Notes: generated by a model not told the origin, from the sequence alone. 64,000 nt of DNA from Pseudalkalibacillus sp051842935 (GCF_051842935.1 NZ_JBPXRR010000001.1:2604001-2668000); one strand, 5' to 3'; counted from the stretch's first letter, positions 32,061-41,747 are shown. Made by a program: numbers and translations.

Positions 32061-34370
32061 TTACCTCTTCTTCTTTTTACCTTTTTTCTTTTTTTGAACA
32101 TCCTTGTAGAAAGGTTTGTTGCCTTTCTTCTTACGGGATGATCCCTCTTTGTCATTTCGTCTATCATTTCGCTTCTTTTCCTTCGTCGGACTCTTACCAC
32201 CACTATTGATGACACGTGAACTCTCTTTGCGTCGTCTCTGTGTTGGAGCTTTCATTCCGACGATTTCGAAGTCGATTGCTCGTTCTTCTACATTAACATT
32301 GAGCACTCGGATTTGTATTTCGTCTCCGATTCGGAACACATTCCCGGTACGTTCTCCAATCATTGCATACTGCTGTTCGTTGAAGTGATAATAGTCATCC
32401 GTCAAGTAGCTGACGTGGACAAGTCCCTCAATCGTATTCGGCAGCTCAATGAACAATCCAAAGTTCGTGACGCCACTGATGACCCCATCAAATTCTTCAC
32501 CGATTTTATCTTGCATGAATTCCGCTTTTTTCAAGTCGTCAGTTTCGCGCTCGGCATCAACCGCACGACGTTCCCGTTCAGAGGCATGCTGTGCGATTTC
32601 CGGTAATCGTTCACCCCAGTGGTTCTTCGTCTTCTCATCCACTTTTTTCTGAATGAGGTAAGTTCGAATGAGACGGTGAACAATCAAGTCCGGGTAACGA
32701 CGAATCGGTGATGTAAAGTGCGTATAGAATTCCGTCGACAAACCATAGTGGCCATGGTTTTCAGGCTCGTAACGAGCTTGTTTCATCGAACGTAGCATAA
32801 CCTTACTGATGACCGCTTCTTCCGGTTCCCCTTGCACTTCTTCTAAAATCTGTTGAAGGGCACGAGGGTGTATGGAATTCGCTGATCCACGAACTACATA
32901 ACCGAAGTTCGTAATGAACTCGAGGAAGTTCGTGAGCTTCTCTTCATCCGGGTCTTCGTGGATCCGGTACATGAACGGGACATTCATCCAATGGAAGTGT
33001 TCGGCAACCGTTTCATTCGCTGCTAACATGAACTCTTCAATCAGCTTTTCCGCGACAGTACGGTCACGTAAAACGACATCAACTGGCTTCGATTCTTCGT
33101 CAACGAGCACACGGGCTTCACTGAAATCGAAGTCGATTGCGCCACGTTCAAAGCGCTTCTTACGAAGGATTTCTGCGAGCTCGCCCATCAAGTCGAAGAA
33201 CGGGACGAGATCCTTGTAACGTTCTAGTACTTCGTCGTCTTCACGAAGTAAAATTTTACGAACGTCAGTATAGGTCATCCGTTCATTCGTGCGAATGACA
33301 CTTTGGAAAATCTCGTGATTGACGACGTCACCATTCGCATTGATTTCCATTTCGCAAGAAAGCGTCAACCGGTCGACTTTCGGATTCAAACTACAAATCC
33401 CGTTGGACAAACGATGCGGAATCATTGGAATGACCCGGTCTACGAGGTAGACAGACGTCCCACGTTCAAGTGCTTCCACATCAATCGGAGATCCTTCTGT
33501 CACATAATGGCTGACATCCGCAATATGCACTCCTAGCTTATAGTTTCCGTTATCAAGCTTTACAACGTTAACCGCATCATCCAGGTCCTTTGCATCTGCA
33601 CCGTCAATCGTGACGATCGTTTCATCCCGCAAGTCTCTGCGGTCATGCAGATCATCAGGGTCAATTTCATCAGGAACGGAGTTCGCATGCTCCATCGCAT
33701 CTGCCGGAAAATCTCTCGGCAATCCGTGCTTATAGATAATGGATAGAATATCGACGCCAGGGTCGTTTTTGTGGCCTAAAATCTCAATGATTTCACCTGT
33801 CGCACTGGAACGACCTTCCGGGTATCCTGTGATTTTGACGAGAACCTTATGGCCATCCACCGCGTTGTTTGTGGCTTCTTTCGGGATGAAGATGTCGTTC
33901 GGAATACGCTTATCGTCCGCTTCGACAAATCCGAAACTTTTACTATCTATAAAGGTTCCGACCACTTCCGTTACGCCACGCTCGACGATTCGGATGACCG
34001 TTCCTTCTGGCTTTTGGTCACCAGGTCGGCTCGAAATCCGGACGAGCACCGTGTCTCCATTCATTGCACCATTCAACTCAGATGGCGAAATAAAGACATC
34101 TTTCTCCCCTTTTTGTTCTGGGATGAGAAACGCAAATCCTTTCGCATGACCTTGAAGCTTTCCTTTGATGAGGTTCATCCGCTCTGGGACACCATATCGG
34201 TTACTTCGCGTCCGGACGATGTCACCGTTCTCTTCCATATCATTCAACGTAATGACAAGTTCTTTGAAATCTTCCGCATCTCCTAACCCGAGCTCTTGCT
34301 CCAGTTCCTGTACGGTCAATGGTTTATAGGCTTCTTCTCTCATAAATGCTAAAATTCTTTCTTGATCCAT
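32061..34370 (-). CDS. rnr: ribonuclease R
   Basis: The 769-residue 3'-5' exoribonuclease degrades structured RNA and takes part in tmRNA-linked mRNA decay. In order: N-terminal winged-helix and cold-shock domains, the RNB catalytic domain with DGADAKDLDDAVNV (metal-binding Asp residues, about 265) and HFTSPIRRYPDLIVHR (about 575), an S1 domain (GVISGVTNFGLFIELP), and a long Lys/Arg-rich tail ending KKGKKKKR. The ATG follows GAAGGAGGGA. It lies upstream of smpB in the conserved order. Confidence 0.96.
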   Translation of the reverse strand: MDQERILAFMREEAYKPLTVQELEQELGLGDAEDFKELVITLNDMEENGDIVRTRSNRYGVPERMNLIKGKLQGHAKGFAFLIPEQKGEKDVFISPSELNGAMNGDTVLVRISSRPGDQKPEGTVIRIVERGVTEVVGTFIDSKSFGFVEADDKRIPNDIFIPKEATNNAVDGHKVLVKITGYPEGRSSATGEIIEILGHKNDPGVDILSIIYKHGLPRDFPADAMEHANSVPDEIDPDDLHDRRDLRDETIVTIDGADAKDLDDAVNVVKLDNGNYKLGVHIADVSHYVTEGSPIDVEALERGTSVYLVDRVIPMIPHRLSNGICSLNPKVDRLTLSCEMEINANGDVVNHEIFQSVIRTNERMTYTDVRKILLREDDEVLERYKDLVPFFDLMGELAEILRKKRFERGAIDFDFSEARVLVDEESKPVDVVLRDRTVAEKLIEEFMLAANETVAEHFHWMNVPFMYRIHEDPDEEKLTNFLEFITNFGYVVRGSANSIHPRALQQILEEVQGEPEEAVISKVMLRSMKQARYEPENHGHYGLSTEFYTHFTSPIRRYPDLIVHRLIRTYLIQKKVDEKTKNHWGERLPEIAQHASERERRAVDAERETDDLKKAEFMQDKIGEEFDGVISGVTNFGLFIELPNTIEGLVHVSYLTDDYYHFNEQQYAMIGERTGNVFRIGDEIQIRVLNVNVEERAIDFEIVGMKAPTQRRRKESSRVINSGGKSPTKEKKRNDRRNDKEGSSRKKKGNKPFYKDVQKKKKGKKKKR

Positions 34371-34425
34371 GGTTGTATCCCTCCTTCAATGTTGTCTATA
34401 TCTTTTGATTTAAGTATTGTCTTCA

Positions 34426-35172
34426 TTATTTTGACCAGTCTAGTGAGTTTAGGAACTCCAACACATCCTCATGAAGCTGTTCTTTTTCCTTATCGAGCGT
34501 GATGACATGGCCAGATTCTTCGTACCATTTCAAGCTCTTTTGGTCAGATTCAATTGAGTCATGAATGATGTTCGCGCTGTCTGTATTGATCATCTCATCG
34601 TGTCTTGCTTGTACCACGAATGTAGGTGTATAAATCATATCAATGTTCGAGCGGACATCAGAGATGAGCTCTTGGAGCGCCTTCAATGTGTTCATCGGCG
34701 TCTTTTTGAATTCTTCCATCTCTTCTTCAATCTGCTCATCCGTTTTACCCTCGTAATTTTTGTACTCTCTTGCGTACTCGAGCACACCTTCGTACATGAC
34801 CTCTTCGCTTTTAATATACATAGGCGCGCACATCGGAACGATCCCTTTGATGGGTTCCGTGTAGCCGAGCTTGAGTGAGAAGACGCCTCCCAGTGACAGG
34901 CCAGCGACAGCAATCTCTTCATAGCCTTTGTCTTTCAGCTCATTATATGCGTTCATAACGTCCTTCCACCAGTCGTCAGGACCGGTATGGACGAGCTCTT
35001 CAGGCGGTACGCCATGTCCTTTATAATGTGGTGCCAGACAAGAGTATCCCTCTTTTTGTAAGTATCGGCCGAGCATGCGAACATCGGCTGAATTTCCTGT
35101 GAACCCATGCAACAGAAGGACTGCCCGGTCTCCACCTTCGAAGAAAAATGGTTTTGGTGCCACGATTTTCAT
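34426..35172 (-). CDS. est: carboxylesterase (Est30/YvaK family)
   Basis: The 248-residue alpha/beta hydrolase has VLLLHGFTGNSADVR (oxyanion HGFTG, about 17-25), the elbow VAGLSLGGVFSL (Ser at about 94), an Asp in ARHDEMI (about 193) and His in SGHVITLD (about 223). It matches the Bacillus/Geobacillus Est30 esterase that sits between secG and rnr. It is cytoplasmic. Its ATG overlaps the stop of the upstream hydrolase gene by 4 nt (ATGA). Confidence 0.92.
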   Translation of the reverse strand: MKIVAPKPFFFEGGDRAVLLLHGFTGNSADVRMLGRYLQKEGYSCLAPHYKGHGVPPEELVHTGPDDWWKDVMNAYNELKDKGYEEIAVAGLSLGGVFSLKLGYTEPIKGIVPMCAPMYIKSEEVMYEGVLEYAREYKNYEGKTDEQIEEEMEEFKKTPMNTLKALQELISDVRSNIDMIYTPTFVVQARHDEMINTDSANIIHDSIESDQKSLKWYEESGHVITLDKEKEQLHEDVLEFLNSLDWSK

Positions 35173-35891
35173 GATGTTTCCTCTCCTTTTAGATCTACTG
35201 CTTCTTTATCTGTTAAAAAGTGAAAGACGTGTTGAATGACGTCTTCTTGCTCCATACCATGGCAAATGATGTGTTTGGATTGTGGTAAAAAGACGAGCTC
35301 TTTTTGGTCGCTTTGAATCGTATCATAAATGTATTGCGCGCTTTTCTTCGGAACGACCCCATCACATTCTCCCTGCAGGATCAGTGTGGGTGTCTCGATT
35401 TTGTCTATATATGGGCGCAGATTGTAAATGAGCTTTTTGAATTGGTATGTCATCGACATCGGGGTTGTTCTGAACTTCCGAAGATACCGCTGGAACAGTT
35501 CGTTCTCTGTGATCTTTCCCTTGAACAAATCGAGGATCATCGTTTTGATATCTTCGAAAAGCTGACGAGGACTTACATAATAAGCAGCGGCACTCATGAG
35601 AACGAGCTTGTCGACTTTGTGGGATGAGGCAAGGTAACCCGCAATCATTCCACCCATTGAAAACCCGACGAGATAAATCGTATCGCATCGCTTTTCAAGG
35701 GCTCTTAGTTCCATTTCAGCGGTCTTGATCCATTCCTCGAACGGAACATATTCCATACGGCCACCCGTGTCGTGTCCCGGAAAAGTCGGCGACTCGACGA
35801 GCCAATCTGTGTTCTCTTTTAAATATCGGACAAGCGGCTCCACCTCATAAGGGCTTCCGGTAAATCCGTGGAGACATAAACAACCGATCAT
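35169..35891 (-). CDS. alpha/beta hydrolase, paralogue of the adjacent carboxylesterase
   Basis: The 240-residue protein follows the same plan as its neighbour: CLCLHGFTGSPYEVEPLV, VGFSMGGMIAGYLA (Ser), LQGECDGVVPKKSA (Asp) and SKHIICHG (His). It probably arose by duplication of the esterase gene. The ATG at 35891 has AAGGAG 8 nt upstream. A frame extending to 36173 runs through an intergenic repeat and is rejected. It is translationally coupled to the downstream esterase. Confidence 0.87.
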   Translation of the reverse strand: MIGCLCLHGFTGSPYEVEPLVRYLKENTDWLVESPTFPGHDTGGRMEYVPFEEWIKTAEMELRALEKRCDTIYLVGFSMGGMIAGYLASSHKVDKLVLMSAAAYYVSPRQLFEDIKTMILDLFKGKITENELFQRYLRKFRTTPMSMTYQFKKLIYNLRPYIDKIETPTLILQGECDGVVPKKSAQYIYDTIQSDQKELVFLPQSKHIICHGMEQEDVIQHVFHFLTDKEAVDLKGEETS

Positions 35892-35960
35892 CGCTCGGAC
35901 TCCTTCATTCTTTCTTATAGTTTGCCCCTTGTCGGAATCGTTAAAACGTATGTACATAAG

Positions 35961-36135
35961 AAAAGCGGAAGCGCCATGACTTGCACATGGATGTGCTGAC
36001 TTCGACGATATCACAGGACGTGATGTTTTTAGTCGAAGGGCCTTACTAGACGTAGGGAACTGGAAGACCGACGAGGAGGCTGTCGCCGCCACAGGAGGTC
36101 TGAAGTGATCCGAGTGACTTGGCGCTAAGCTAGAC
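35961..36135. repeat. long intergenic repeat of the AGCGGAAGCGCC type
   Basis: The segment starts AAAAGCGGAAGCGCC and ends GGCGCTAAGCTAGAC, so its ends are inverted copies around GGCGCY. The interior is GC-richer than the surroundings. Elements with AGCGGAAGCGCC ends are, from memory, common between genes in Bacillaceae. It lies between secG and the hydrolase gene and has no reading frame of note. Confidence 0.6.
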
Positions 36136-36165
36136 ATCACATCTATGTAACCTGAAAATAAAGAA

Positions 36166-36191
36166 AACAGCAAGCGTGGAAACTTGCTGTT
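36166..36191 (-). terminator. terminator of secG
   Basis: AACAGCAAG and CTTGCTGTT pair around TTTCCACG on the minus strand and are followed by TTCTTTATTTTC. Confidence 0.8.
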
Positions 36192-36204
36192 CTTCGTCGT
36201 TTTA

Positions 36205-36435
36205 TTAATATACGTAACCTAAAAGAATCGTAAGAATGAAAAATAGTACAGCTAGAATGATCGTTGCCTTTTGGAAGACAGCGTCGATTCCGCGTGCTTT
36301 CTGCTTTCCAAACAATTGCTCCGCTCCACCTGTAATCGCACCGGAAAGTCCAGCACTCTTACCAGATTGAAGTACCACAATCGTAATTAAGGCAATCGCA
36401 TTAATAATTAATAAGACCATCAAGAATGTTTCCAC
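36205..36435 (-). CDS. secG: preprotein translocase subunit SecG
   Basis: The 76-residue membrane protein assists SecYE in protein export. It has two hydrophobic helices (about 3-23 and 54-74) joined by the conserved loop VVLQSGKSAGLSGAITGGAEQLFGKQKARG. The length equals the usual Bacillus SecG. The GTG at 36435 has GGAGGTGG 6 nt upstream; upstream in-frame codons lack a site. It heads the secG-esterase-rnr-smpB-ssrA order. Confidence 0.95.
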   Translation of the reverse strand: METFLMVLLIINAIALITIVVLQSGKSAGLSGAITGGAEQLFGKQKARGIDAVFQKATIILAVLFFILTILLGYVY

Positions 36436-36516
36436 GTTAATCCACCTCCAGCGACACAAATCCAGTACTTTAAATGTACCACAACGAAGCTGACTGTTTC
36501 AACAAAATTTGAGATC

Positions 36517-36625
36517 GTGCCAGGTACCATTTTTAATCTCAAGCGCAGCAAAGGTTATTGGTCAGTGCCAGGCACTTTTCGGATAGCTTACAGTACCAGT
36601 ACTTCATGAATAGTGCCTGGCACTG
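36517..36625. repeat. intergenic TGCCAGGTACC-type repeat, diverged pair
   Basis: Arms GTGCCAGGTACC, AGTGCCAGGCAC and TAGTGCCTGGCACTG mark two adjoining diverged units between uvsE and secG. Confidence 0.7.
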
Positions 36626-36635
36626 TAGGTCTTTT

Positions 36636-37601
36636 TTACTTCACGTAAAAGCTCGCGCCGTCAACGATTTCGACATTCGGATGATCCTTCAGATCTCTCA
36701 TAAGTTGGAAGAGGGCTTCGTCCTTTTTCTTCGCTTCAATCATACAGTCGATCTGATCGACGCTACCTTTGATCTGATTCAAGAAGTCCATGAACATTTC
36801 AACATTGACATAGTCTGCATGTGAACGAAATTGCTTTTCACTCTTAGGGCTTGAGATATGCATCTTGACCGGTAAGGGTGAAGTCGACCACGATTTCACG
36901 ACCCGCTCCCATTCTTCTTCCCAATGTTCGTTTTCATGGTGTGCGAGGTGATGGTGGTAATCGAAAACAAGTGGCACACCGAGCTTTTCACATAAATACA
37001 AAGTGTCTTCCAGATGAAAGGACTTGTCGTCGTTTTCAAGGATAATCATTTCTTGAACACCTGTCGGAATGAGCATCCAGTTATCAACGAACCTTTCCAG
37101 TGCAATCTGCCGGTCTCCATACATTCCCCCAACATGTAGCACGCATCGATGTGTCGGGTCTATAGACATTCCATCCAACAAACGTTTATGCAGCATGAGC
37201 GTTTTCACCGTCATCTTCAACACATCTTTTTTCGGCGTGTTAACTAGCACGAAATGGTCCGGATGGAAATCGACCCGCATGTCTTTTTCTTTTACAAATT
37301 CACCGATATCATGAAGCTCTTCGGTAATGGCATCCATGTAGTTCCAATCCGGAAGTTCTTCATAGGTTGCCAAGGGAACGAGTCTTGAAGTCATTCGGTA
37401 AAACTGGATGTCATGTGCCGCATTATGACGCAGGATTCTCAACGTGTTATGAAGATTGGCTCTCGTAATCCGCTCGAGCTTCAACATCGCCGCATCCCTG
37501 TTCTGAATGCTGTTGAAGTTTTTGATGGTCATCGTTTGGGATGGGGATGCATTTTGAAGGCTCAACGCCATTGCGACATATCCGAGACGAACAAGTGTCA
37601 T
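36636..37601 (-). CDS. uvsE: UV DNA damage endonuclease UvsE
   Basis: The 321-residue TIM-barrel endonuclease nicks DNA 5' to UV lesions and abasic sites. Conserved metal-binding segments are visible: RLGYVAMAL at the start, DFHPDHFVLVNTP (His), VLHVGGMYGD (His), ILENDDKSF (Glu) and FDYHHHLAHHE (Asp, His). Spore formers use it as an alternative to nucleotide excision repair. The ATG has GGAGGAG 9 nt upstream. It is monocistronic, divergent from a small gene. Confidence 0.93.
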   Translation of the reverse strand: MTLVRLGYVAMALSLQNASPSQTMTIKNFNSIQNRDAAMLKLERITRANLHNTLRILRHNAAHDIQFYRMTSRLVPLATYEELPDWNYMDAITEELHDIGEFVKEKDMRVDFHPDHFVLVNTPKKDVLKMTVKTLMLHKRLLDGMSIDPTHRCVLHVGGMYGDRQIALERFVDNWMLIPTGVQEMIILENDDKSFHLEDTLYLCEKLGVPLVFDYHHHLAHHENEHWEEEWERVVKSWSTSPLPVKMHISSPKSEKQFRSHADYVNVEMFMDFLNQIKGSVDQIDCMIEAKKKDEALFQLMRDLKDHPNVEIVDGASFYVK

Positions 37602-37716
37602 ATCTAAACTCCTCCGATTTCCTGTTACGGTTAGTATTGCCTAAATGTCATGGTAAATGATGATGAACATAATTTTTTCAGAGGAAACCATATTAGAAAT
37701 ATGGAGGTGTTCTGCA

Positions 37717-37896
37717 ATGACAAAGAAAGATCCAAATATCGAAAAAAATAAAGAATTGCAAACGGCGACGAACCTGAACCCAGGATTCACCGTCCAAAGT
37801 GATGCCTTCCAACCGCTCGATATGCTCATTGAACAAGCCGACAGTGGGATCGAGCCCCAACGAAGCGATGTACATGCCGACAACGAAGACATGTAA
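37717..37896 (+). CDS. small acidic protein, function unknown
   Basis: This 59-residue protein starts MTKKDPNIEKNKELQ and ends in an Asp/Glu-rich tail. I do not recognise a family. It is hydrophilic without membrane segments, and the size and composition would fit a spore or stress protein, but that is speculation. The ATG follows GGAGGTG by 8-9 nt. A dispersed repeat unit follows directly. Confidence 0.55.
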   Translation: MTKKDPNIEKNKELQTATNLNPGFTVQSDAFQPLDMLIEQADSGIEPQRSDVHADNEDM

Positions 37897-37913
37897 CGAG
37901 ACTTTCGACCTTT

Positions 37914-37978
37914 AGTGTCAGGTACCGTTTCAGAACCGTTGCGTCGCAACGGGTTCAGAATGGTACCTGGCGGCACTC
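37914..37978. repeat. intergenic TGCCAGGTACC-type repeat, one unit
   Basis: A single, well-preserved unit: left arm GTGTCAGGTACCG, internal palindrome AACCGTTGCGTCGCAACGGG, right arm TGGTACCTGGC. It could fold into one long hairpin. It sits between convergent genes. Confidence 0.8.
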
Positions 37979-37990
37979 CCATAACAAAAG

Positions 37991-38025
37991 AGAACCCCAA
38001 TTGGCGGCCGTCCAATCGGGGTTCT
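37991..38025 (-). terminator. terminator of the glycolytic operon
   Basis: AGAACCCCGATTGG and CCAATTGGGGTTCT form a 14-bp stem around ACGGCCG on the minus strand, followed by CTTTTGTT. It ends the cggR-gapA-pgk-tpiA-gpmI-eno unit about 70 bp after eno. Confidence 0.85.
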
Positions 38026-38094
38026 TCCTTGCATGATTCAGATCAGCAGTTGTGCTTCCACTTCCCTGAATGTGTGTTGCTTTATTTAAATAAC

Positions 38095-39384
38095 TTACTT
38101 GTTGATGTTGTAGAATGCGTCTTTTCCAGCGTAGTAACCAGCGTAGTCGAGCTCGTCCTCGATACGTAGAAGCTGGTTGTACTTCGCTACACGGTCTGTA
38201 CGAGATGGTGCACCCGTCTTAATTTGTCCAGCGTTTGTCGCAACCGCAATGTCAGCGATTGTGCTGTCTTCTGTTTCACCAGAACGGTGAGAGATGACTG
38301 CAGTGTATCCAGCGCGCTTCGCCATTTCGATTGCGTCGAATGTTTCTGTCAACGTACCGATTTGGTTTACTTTAATCAAGATGGAGTTACCAACGTTACG
38401 CTTGATACCTTCAGAAAGCTTCGCTGTATTCGTTACGAACAAGTCGTCACCGACAAGCTGTACTTTGTCTCCGATAGCAGCGGTAAGCTTTTCCCATCCG
38501 TCCCAGTCGTTTTCGTCAAGACCATCTTCAATGGAAACGATCGGATATTTCGAAGTAAGCTCTTCGTACCAAGCAACCATTTCTTCAGATGTTTTCGTAA
38601 CACCTTCACCAGATAGATGATATTTGCCATCTTTATAAAGCTCAGAGGATGCAACATCCAATGCCAATTTCACTTCTTCGTCAGGCTTGTATCCTGCTTT
38701 TTCAATCGCTTCGATAATCGTAGAGATTGCTTCTTCGTTGGATCCTAGGTTCGGAGCGAATCCACCTTCATCACCAACAGCTGTGTTCAAGCCTTTTTCC
38801 TTCAATACTTTTTTCAACGTGTGGAAAATTTCAGCACCGACACGAAGCGCTTCACGGAAGGATTCCGCGCCAACTGGCATAACCATGAATTCTTGGATGT
38901 CCACGTTGTTGTCCGCGTGTTCTCCACCGTTCAAGATGTTCATCATTGGTGTTGGAAGAGATTTCGCGTTGAATCCGCCAAGGTAGTTGTAAAGCGGTAC
39001 ACCAAGGTGATCTGCTGCCGCGTGAGCAACTGCCATGGATACACCAAGGATTGCGTTAGCGCCTAGCTTACCTTTGTTTTCTGTTCCGTCAAGCTCAAGC
39101 AATTGCTTGTCGATTGCCACTTGATCAAGCGCGTCGAAGTAGACAAGCTCAGGAGCGATCACTTCGTTTACGTTGTTTACAGCGTTCAATACGCCTTTTC
39201 CGAGGTAACGGTCTTTGTCACCGTCACGTAGTTCAACTGCTTCGTACTCACCAGTTGAAGCTCCACTTGGTACAAGTGCGCGTCCACGAGCGCCGGACTC
39301 TAGCCATACTTCTACTTCTACTGTTGGGTTACCACGAGAATCTAATACTTCACGAGCAAAAATGTTAATGATACTTGATGGCAT
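38095..39384 (-). CDS. eno: enolase
   Basis: The 429-residue enzyme converts 2-phosphoglycerate to phosphoenolpyruvate and is also a degradosome component in Bacillus. It shows IFAREVLDSRGNPTVEVEV, GASTGEYEA, the catalytic GDEGGFAP, the metal-binding Glu and Asp in SIEDGL and VGDDLFVTN, and the signature SHRSGETEDSTIADIAV. The ATG at 39384 is 9 nt after AAGGAG; an ATG at 39393 abuts it. It is the last gene of the glycolytic operon. Confidence 0.97.
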   Translation of the reverse strand: MPSSIINIFAREVLDSRGNPTVEVEVWLESGARGRALVPSGASTGEYEAVELRDGDKDRYLGKGVLNAVNNVNEVIAPELVYFDALDQVAIDKQLLELDGTENKGKLGANAILGVSMAVAHAAADHLGVPLYNYLGGFNAKSLPTPMMNILNGGEHADNNVDIQEFMVMPVGAESFREALRVGAEIFHTLKKVLKEKGLNTAVGDEGGFAPNLGSNEEAISTIIEAIEKAGYKPDEEVKLALDVASSELYKDGKYHLSGEGVTKTSEEMVAWYEELTSKYPIVSIEDGLDENDWDGWEKLTAAIGDKVQLVGDDLFVTNTAKLSEGIKRNVGNSILIKVNQIGTLTETFDAIEMAKRAGYTAVISHRSGETEDSTIADIAVATNAGQIKTGAPSRTDRVAKYNQLLRIEDELDYAGYYAGKDAFYNINK

Positions 39385-39419
39385 TACATTCATCTCCTTA
39401 TTTTTAAAAAAGTATAGGT

Positions 39420-40952
39420 TTATTTAATCAGTGTTTTTCCTGTCATTTCTTTCGGCTGCTTACCTCCGAGAAGGTCAAGAACAGTCGGTGAAAGATCCGC
39501 TAAAATTCCATCTTCGCGGAGTTTCGCACCTTTCTTCGTCACGATGACAGGTACAGGGTTCGTCGTATGAGCTGTCATCGGGTTGCCTTCCTTCGTGATG
39601 ACTTCATCTGAGTTTCCGTGGTCAGCTGTGATAATCGCTGCTCCATCTTTTTCTAAGATAAGATCGACAATTTTACCGAGACACTCATCAACCGTTTCGA
39701 CCGCTTTGATCGTCGGCTCAAGCATTCCTGAGTGTCCGACCATGTCCGGGTTGGCAAAGTTCAAGATGATCACGTCATGCTTGTCCGCATTCAGTTCATC
39801 GAGCAATGCGTCCGTCACTTCATACGCACTCATTTCAGGCTTCAAATCGTATGTTGCGACTTTCGGCGAGTCGATTAAAATTCGCTCTTCACCCGGGAAC
39901 TCGTTTTCACGACCGCCACTAAAGAAGAAAGTCACGTGCGGATACTTTTCCGTTTCCGCAATACGAAGCTGCTTGTAATCTTGCTGAGCAAGAACTTCTC
40001 CGAGTGTGTTATCGAGATTCGTCGGTTTGAATGCCACTTCACCATCGACCGTTTCACTGAACTGCGTCAAGCAGACGAAGTGCAAGTTTTCCGGACGACC
40101 TTCTCCACGATCGAAACCACGGAAGTCGTCGTTCGTGAATACTTGAGAAATTTGGATTGCACGGTCGGGACGGAAGTTGAAGAAGATGATCGCGTCATCG
40201 TCTTTAATCGTCGCAACCGGTGATCCATCGTCTTTCGTGATGACAGAAGGAAGGACGAACTCGTCGTAGATTTCATTTTTGTAAGAATCATCAACGACTT
40301 CGATCGGATTCGTATACGATGGGCCTTCACCGTAAGTCATCGCTCGGTACGACCGCTCCACACGATCCCAACGCTTGTCACGATCCATCGCATAATAACG
40401 ACCAGATAGGGTTGCGATTTCACCCACACCATACTCGTTCATTTTTTCTTGTAGCGCAGAGATATACCCTTTTGCCGATTGTGGACCAACGTCACGTCCA
40501 TCCAAGAATCCGTGGATATAGACCTTTTCAACGTTTTCTTCCTCAGCCAGCTTCAGCAACGCATATAAGTGATCGATATGACTGTGGATACCGCCATCGG
40601 ATAACAGTCCGAAAACATGAAGGGCTGAATCCTTCTTCTTCACGTGATCCATCGCATCCAAGAAAGTTTGGTTTTCATAGAATTCGCCTTCTTTAATGGA
40701 AAGGTTCACACGAGTCAAGCTTTGATAAACAATTCGTCCAGCACCGATGTTCAAGTGCCCAACTTCGGAATTCCCCATTTGGCCGGGCGGAAGTCCGACC
40801 GCTTCTCCACATGCCTGTAGCTGGGCGTGCGGAAACTCGTTCCAATAACGGTCAAAGTTCGGCTTGTTCGCCTGGGCGACCGCATTCCCTTCTGTTTCAT
40901 CCCGTAACGCAAACCCATCAAGAATGATGAGTGCGACTGGTTTTTTAGCCAT
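39420..40952 (-). CDS. gpmI: 2,3-bisphosphoglycerate-independent phosphoglycerate mutase
   Basis: The 510-residue Mn-dependent enzyme interconverts 3- and 2-phosphoglycerate. Signatures are LIILDGFALRD (metal-binding Asp), MGNSEVGHLNIGAGR with the phosphorylated Ser (about 62), LLSDGGIHSH, RPDRA and TADHGNSDEV. In spore formers this Mn dependence and pH sensitivity keep 3-PGA stored in spores. The ATG at 40952 has GGAGG 9 nt upstream and overlaps the end of tpiA by 8 nt. Confidence 0.97.
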   Translation of the reverse strand: MAKKPVALIILDGFALRDETEGNAVAQANKPNFDRYWNEFPHAQLQACGEAVGLPPGQMGNSEVGHLNIGAGRIVYQSLTRVNLSIKEGEFYENQTFLDAMDHVKKKDSALHVFGLLSDGGIHSHIDHLYALLKLAEEENVEKVYIHGFLDGRDVGPQSAKGYISALQEKMNEYGVGEIATLSGRYYAMDRDKRWDRVERSYRAMTYGEGPSYTNPIEVVDDSYKNEIYDEFVLPSVITKDDGSPVATIKDDDAIIFFNFRPDRAIQISQVFTNDDFRGFDRGEGRPENLHFVCLTQFSETVDGEVAFKPTNLDNTLGEVLAQQDYKQLRIAETEKYPHVTFFFSGGRENEFPGEERILIDSPKVATYDLKPEMSAYEVTDALLDELNADKHDVIILNFANPDMVGHSGMLEPTIKAVETVDECLGKIVDLILEKDGAAIITADHGNSDEVITKEGNPMTAHTTNPVPVIVTKKGAKLREDGILADLSPTVLDLLGGKQPKEMTGKTLIK

Positions 40953-41706
40953 TATGAACAACCTCCAACAACTGTAAGAAAGACTGTGGCTTCAAGCTTG
41001 CGCCACCAACAAGTGCACCGTCGATATCGGATTGGCTCATAAGATCTTCAATCGTTTCCGGTTTCACACTTCCACCGTACTGGATACGCACTTGGTCCGC
41101 AATCTCTTGAGAAAACTTCTCTGCAACCACTGTACGGATGTAAGCACAAACTTCGTTAGCATCTTCTGAAGTGGCTGATTTTCCAGTTCCAATCGCCCAG
41201 ATCGGTTCATACGCAATGACGACGGTAGGCACTTGCTCTTCAGATAATCCGCTTAGCGCTTGCTCGACTTGCTTTTTCACGTGAGGCTTCGTTTCGTTGT
41301 TCTCACGCTGTTCGAGGGATTCCCCGACACAAACGATTGGTACAAGGTCATGCTTAAAGGCAGCGTGGACTTTTTTGTTGACGGATTCATTCGTCTCACC
41401 AAACATTTCACGACGTTCAGAGTGTCCGAGAATCACATATTCAACATTCATATCGTTCAGTGCATGTGGGCTGATTTCACCCGTAAATGCGCCGCTTTCT
41501 TCAAAGTGCATGTTTTGTGCCCCAATATGAAGTTTCGTCTCAGCTGTTTCATTTACAAGGGCATTCAGGAATAAAGCAGGTGCACAAATGACAGAATCGA
41601 CTTTTTCTTCTGAAGGAATCAATTCTTTGATTTCCTTAACGAAGCTTTTTGATTCTTCGAGCGTTTTATGCATTTTCCAGTTTCCTGCGATAATCGGTTT
41701 ACGCAT
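40945..41706 (-). CDS. tpiA: triosephosphate isomerase
   Basis: The 253-residue TIM-barrel enzyme interconverts dihydroxyacetone phosphate and glyceraldehyde 3-phosphate. It shows IAGNWKMHKT (Asn and catalytic Lys), VILGHSERREMFGE (His), AYEPIWAIGTGKSAT with catalytic Glu, and IQYGGSVKPE. It lies 41 bp after pgk and overlaps gpmI. Confidence 0.97.
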   Translation of the reverse strand: MRKPIIAGNWKMHKTLEESKSFVKEIKELIPSEEKVDSVICAPALFLNALVNETAETKLHIGAQNMHFEESGAFTGEISPHALNDMNVEYVILGHSERREMFGETNESVNKKVHAAFKHDLVPIVCVGESLEQRENNETKPHVKKQVEQALSGLSEEQVPTVVIAYEPIWAIGTGKSATSEDANEVCAYIRTVVAEKFSQEIADQVRIQYGGSVKPETIEDLMSQSDIDGALVGGASLKPQSFLQLLEVVHNG

Positions 41707-41747
41707 CCTTTAAGGACCACCTTTCTTCAACTAGAGTTTCTGTAAAA

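Noticed and set aside
35892..36173. N-terminal extension of the second esterase (about 94 extra residues)
   Set aside because: The extension runs through an intergenic repeat element and has no ribosome binding site, while the ATG at 35891 has a good one and begins at the family's usual point.
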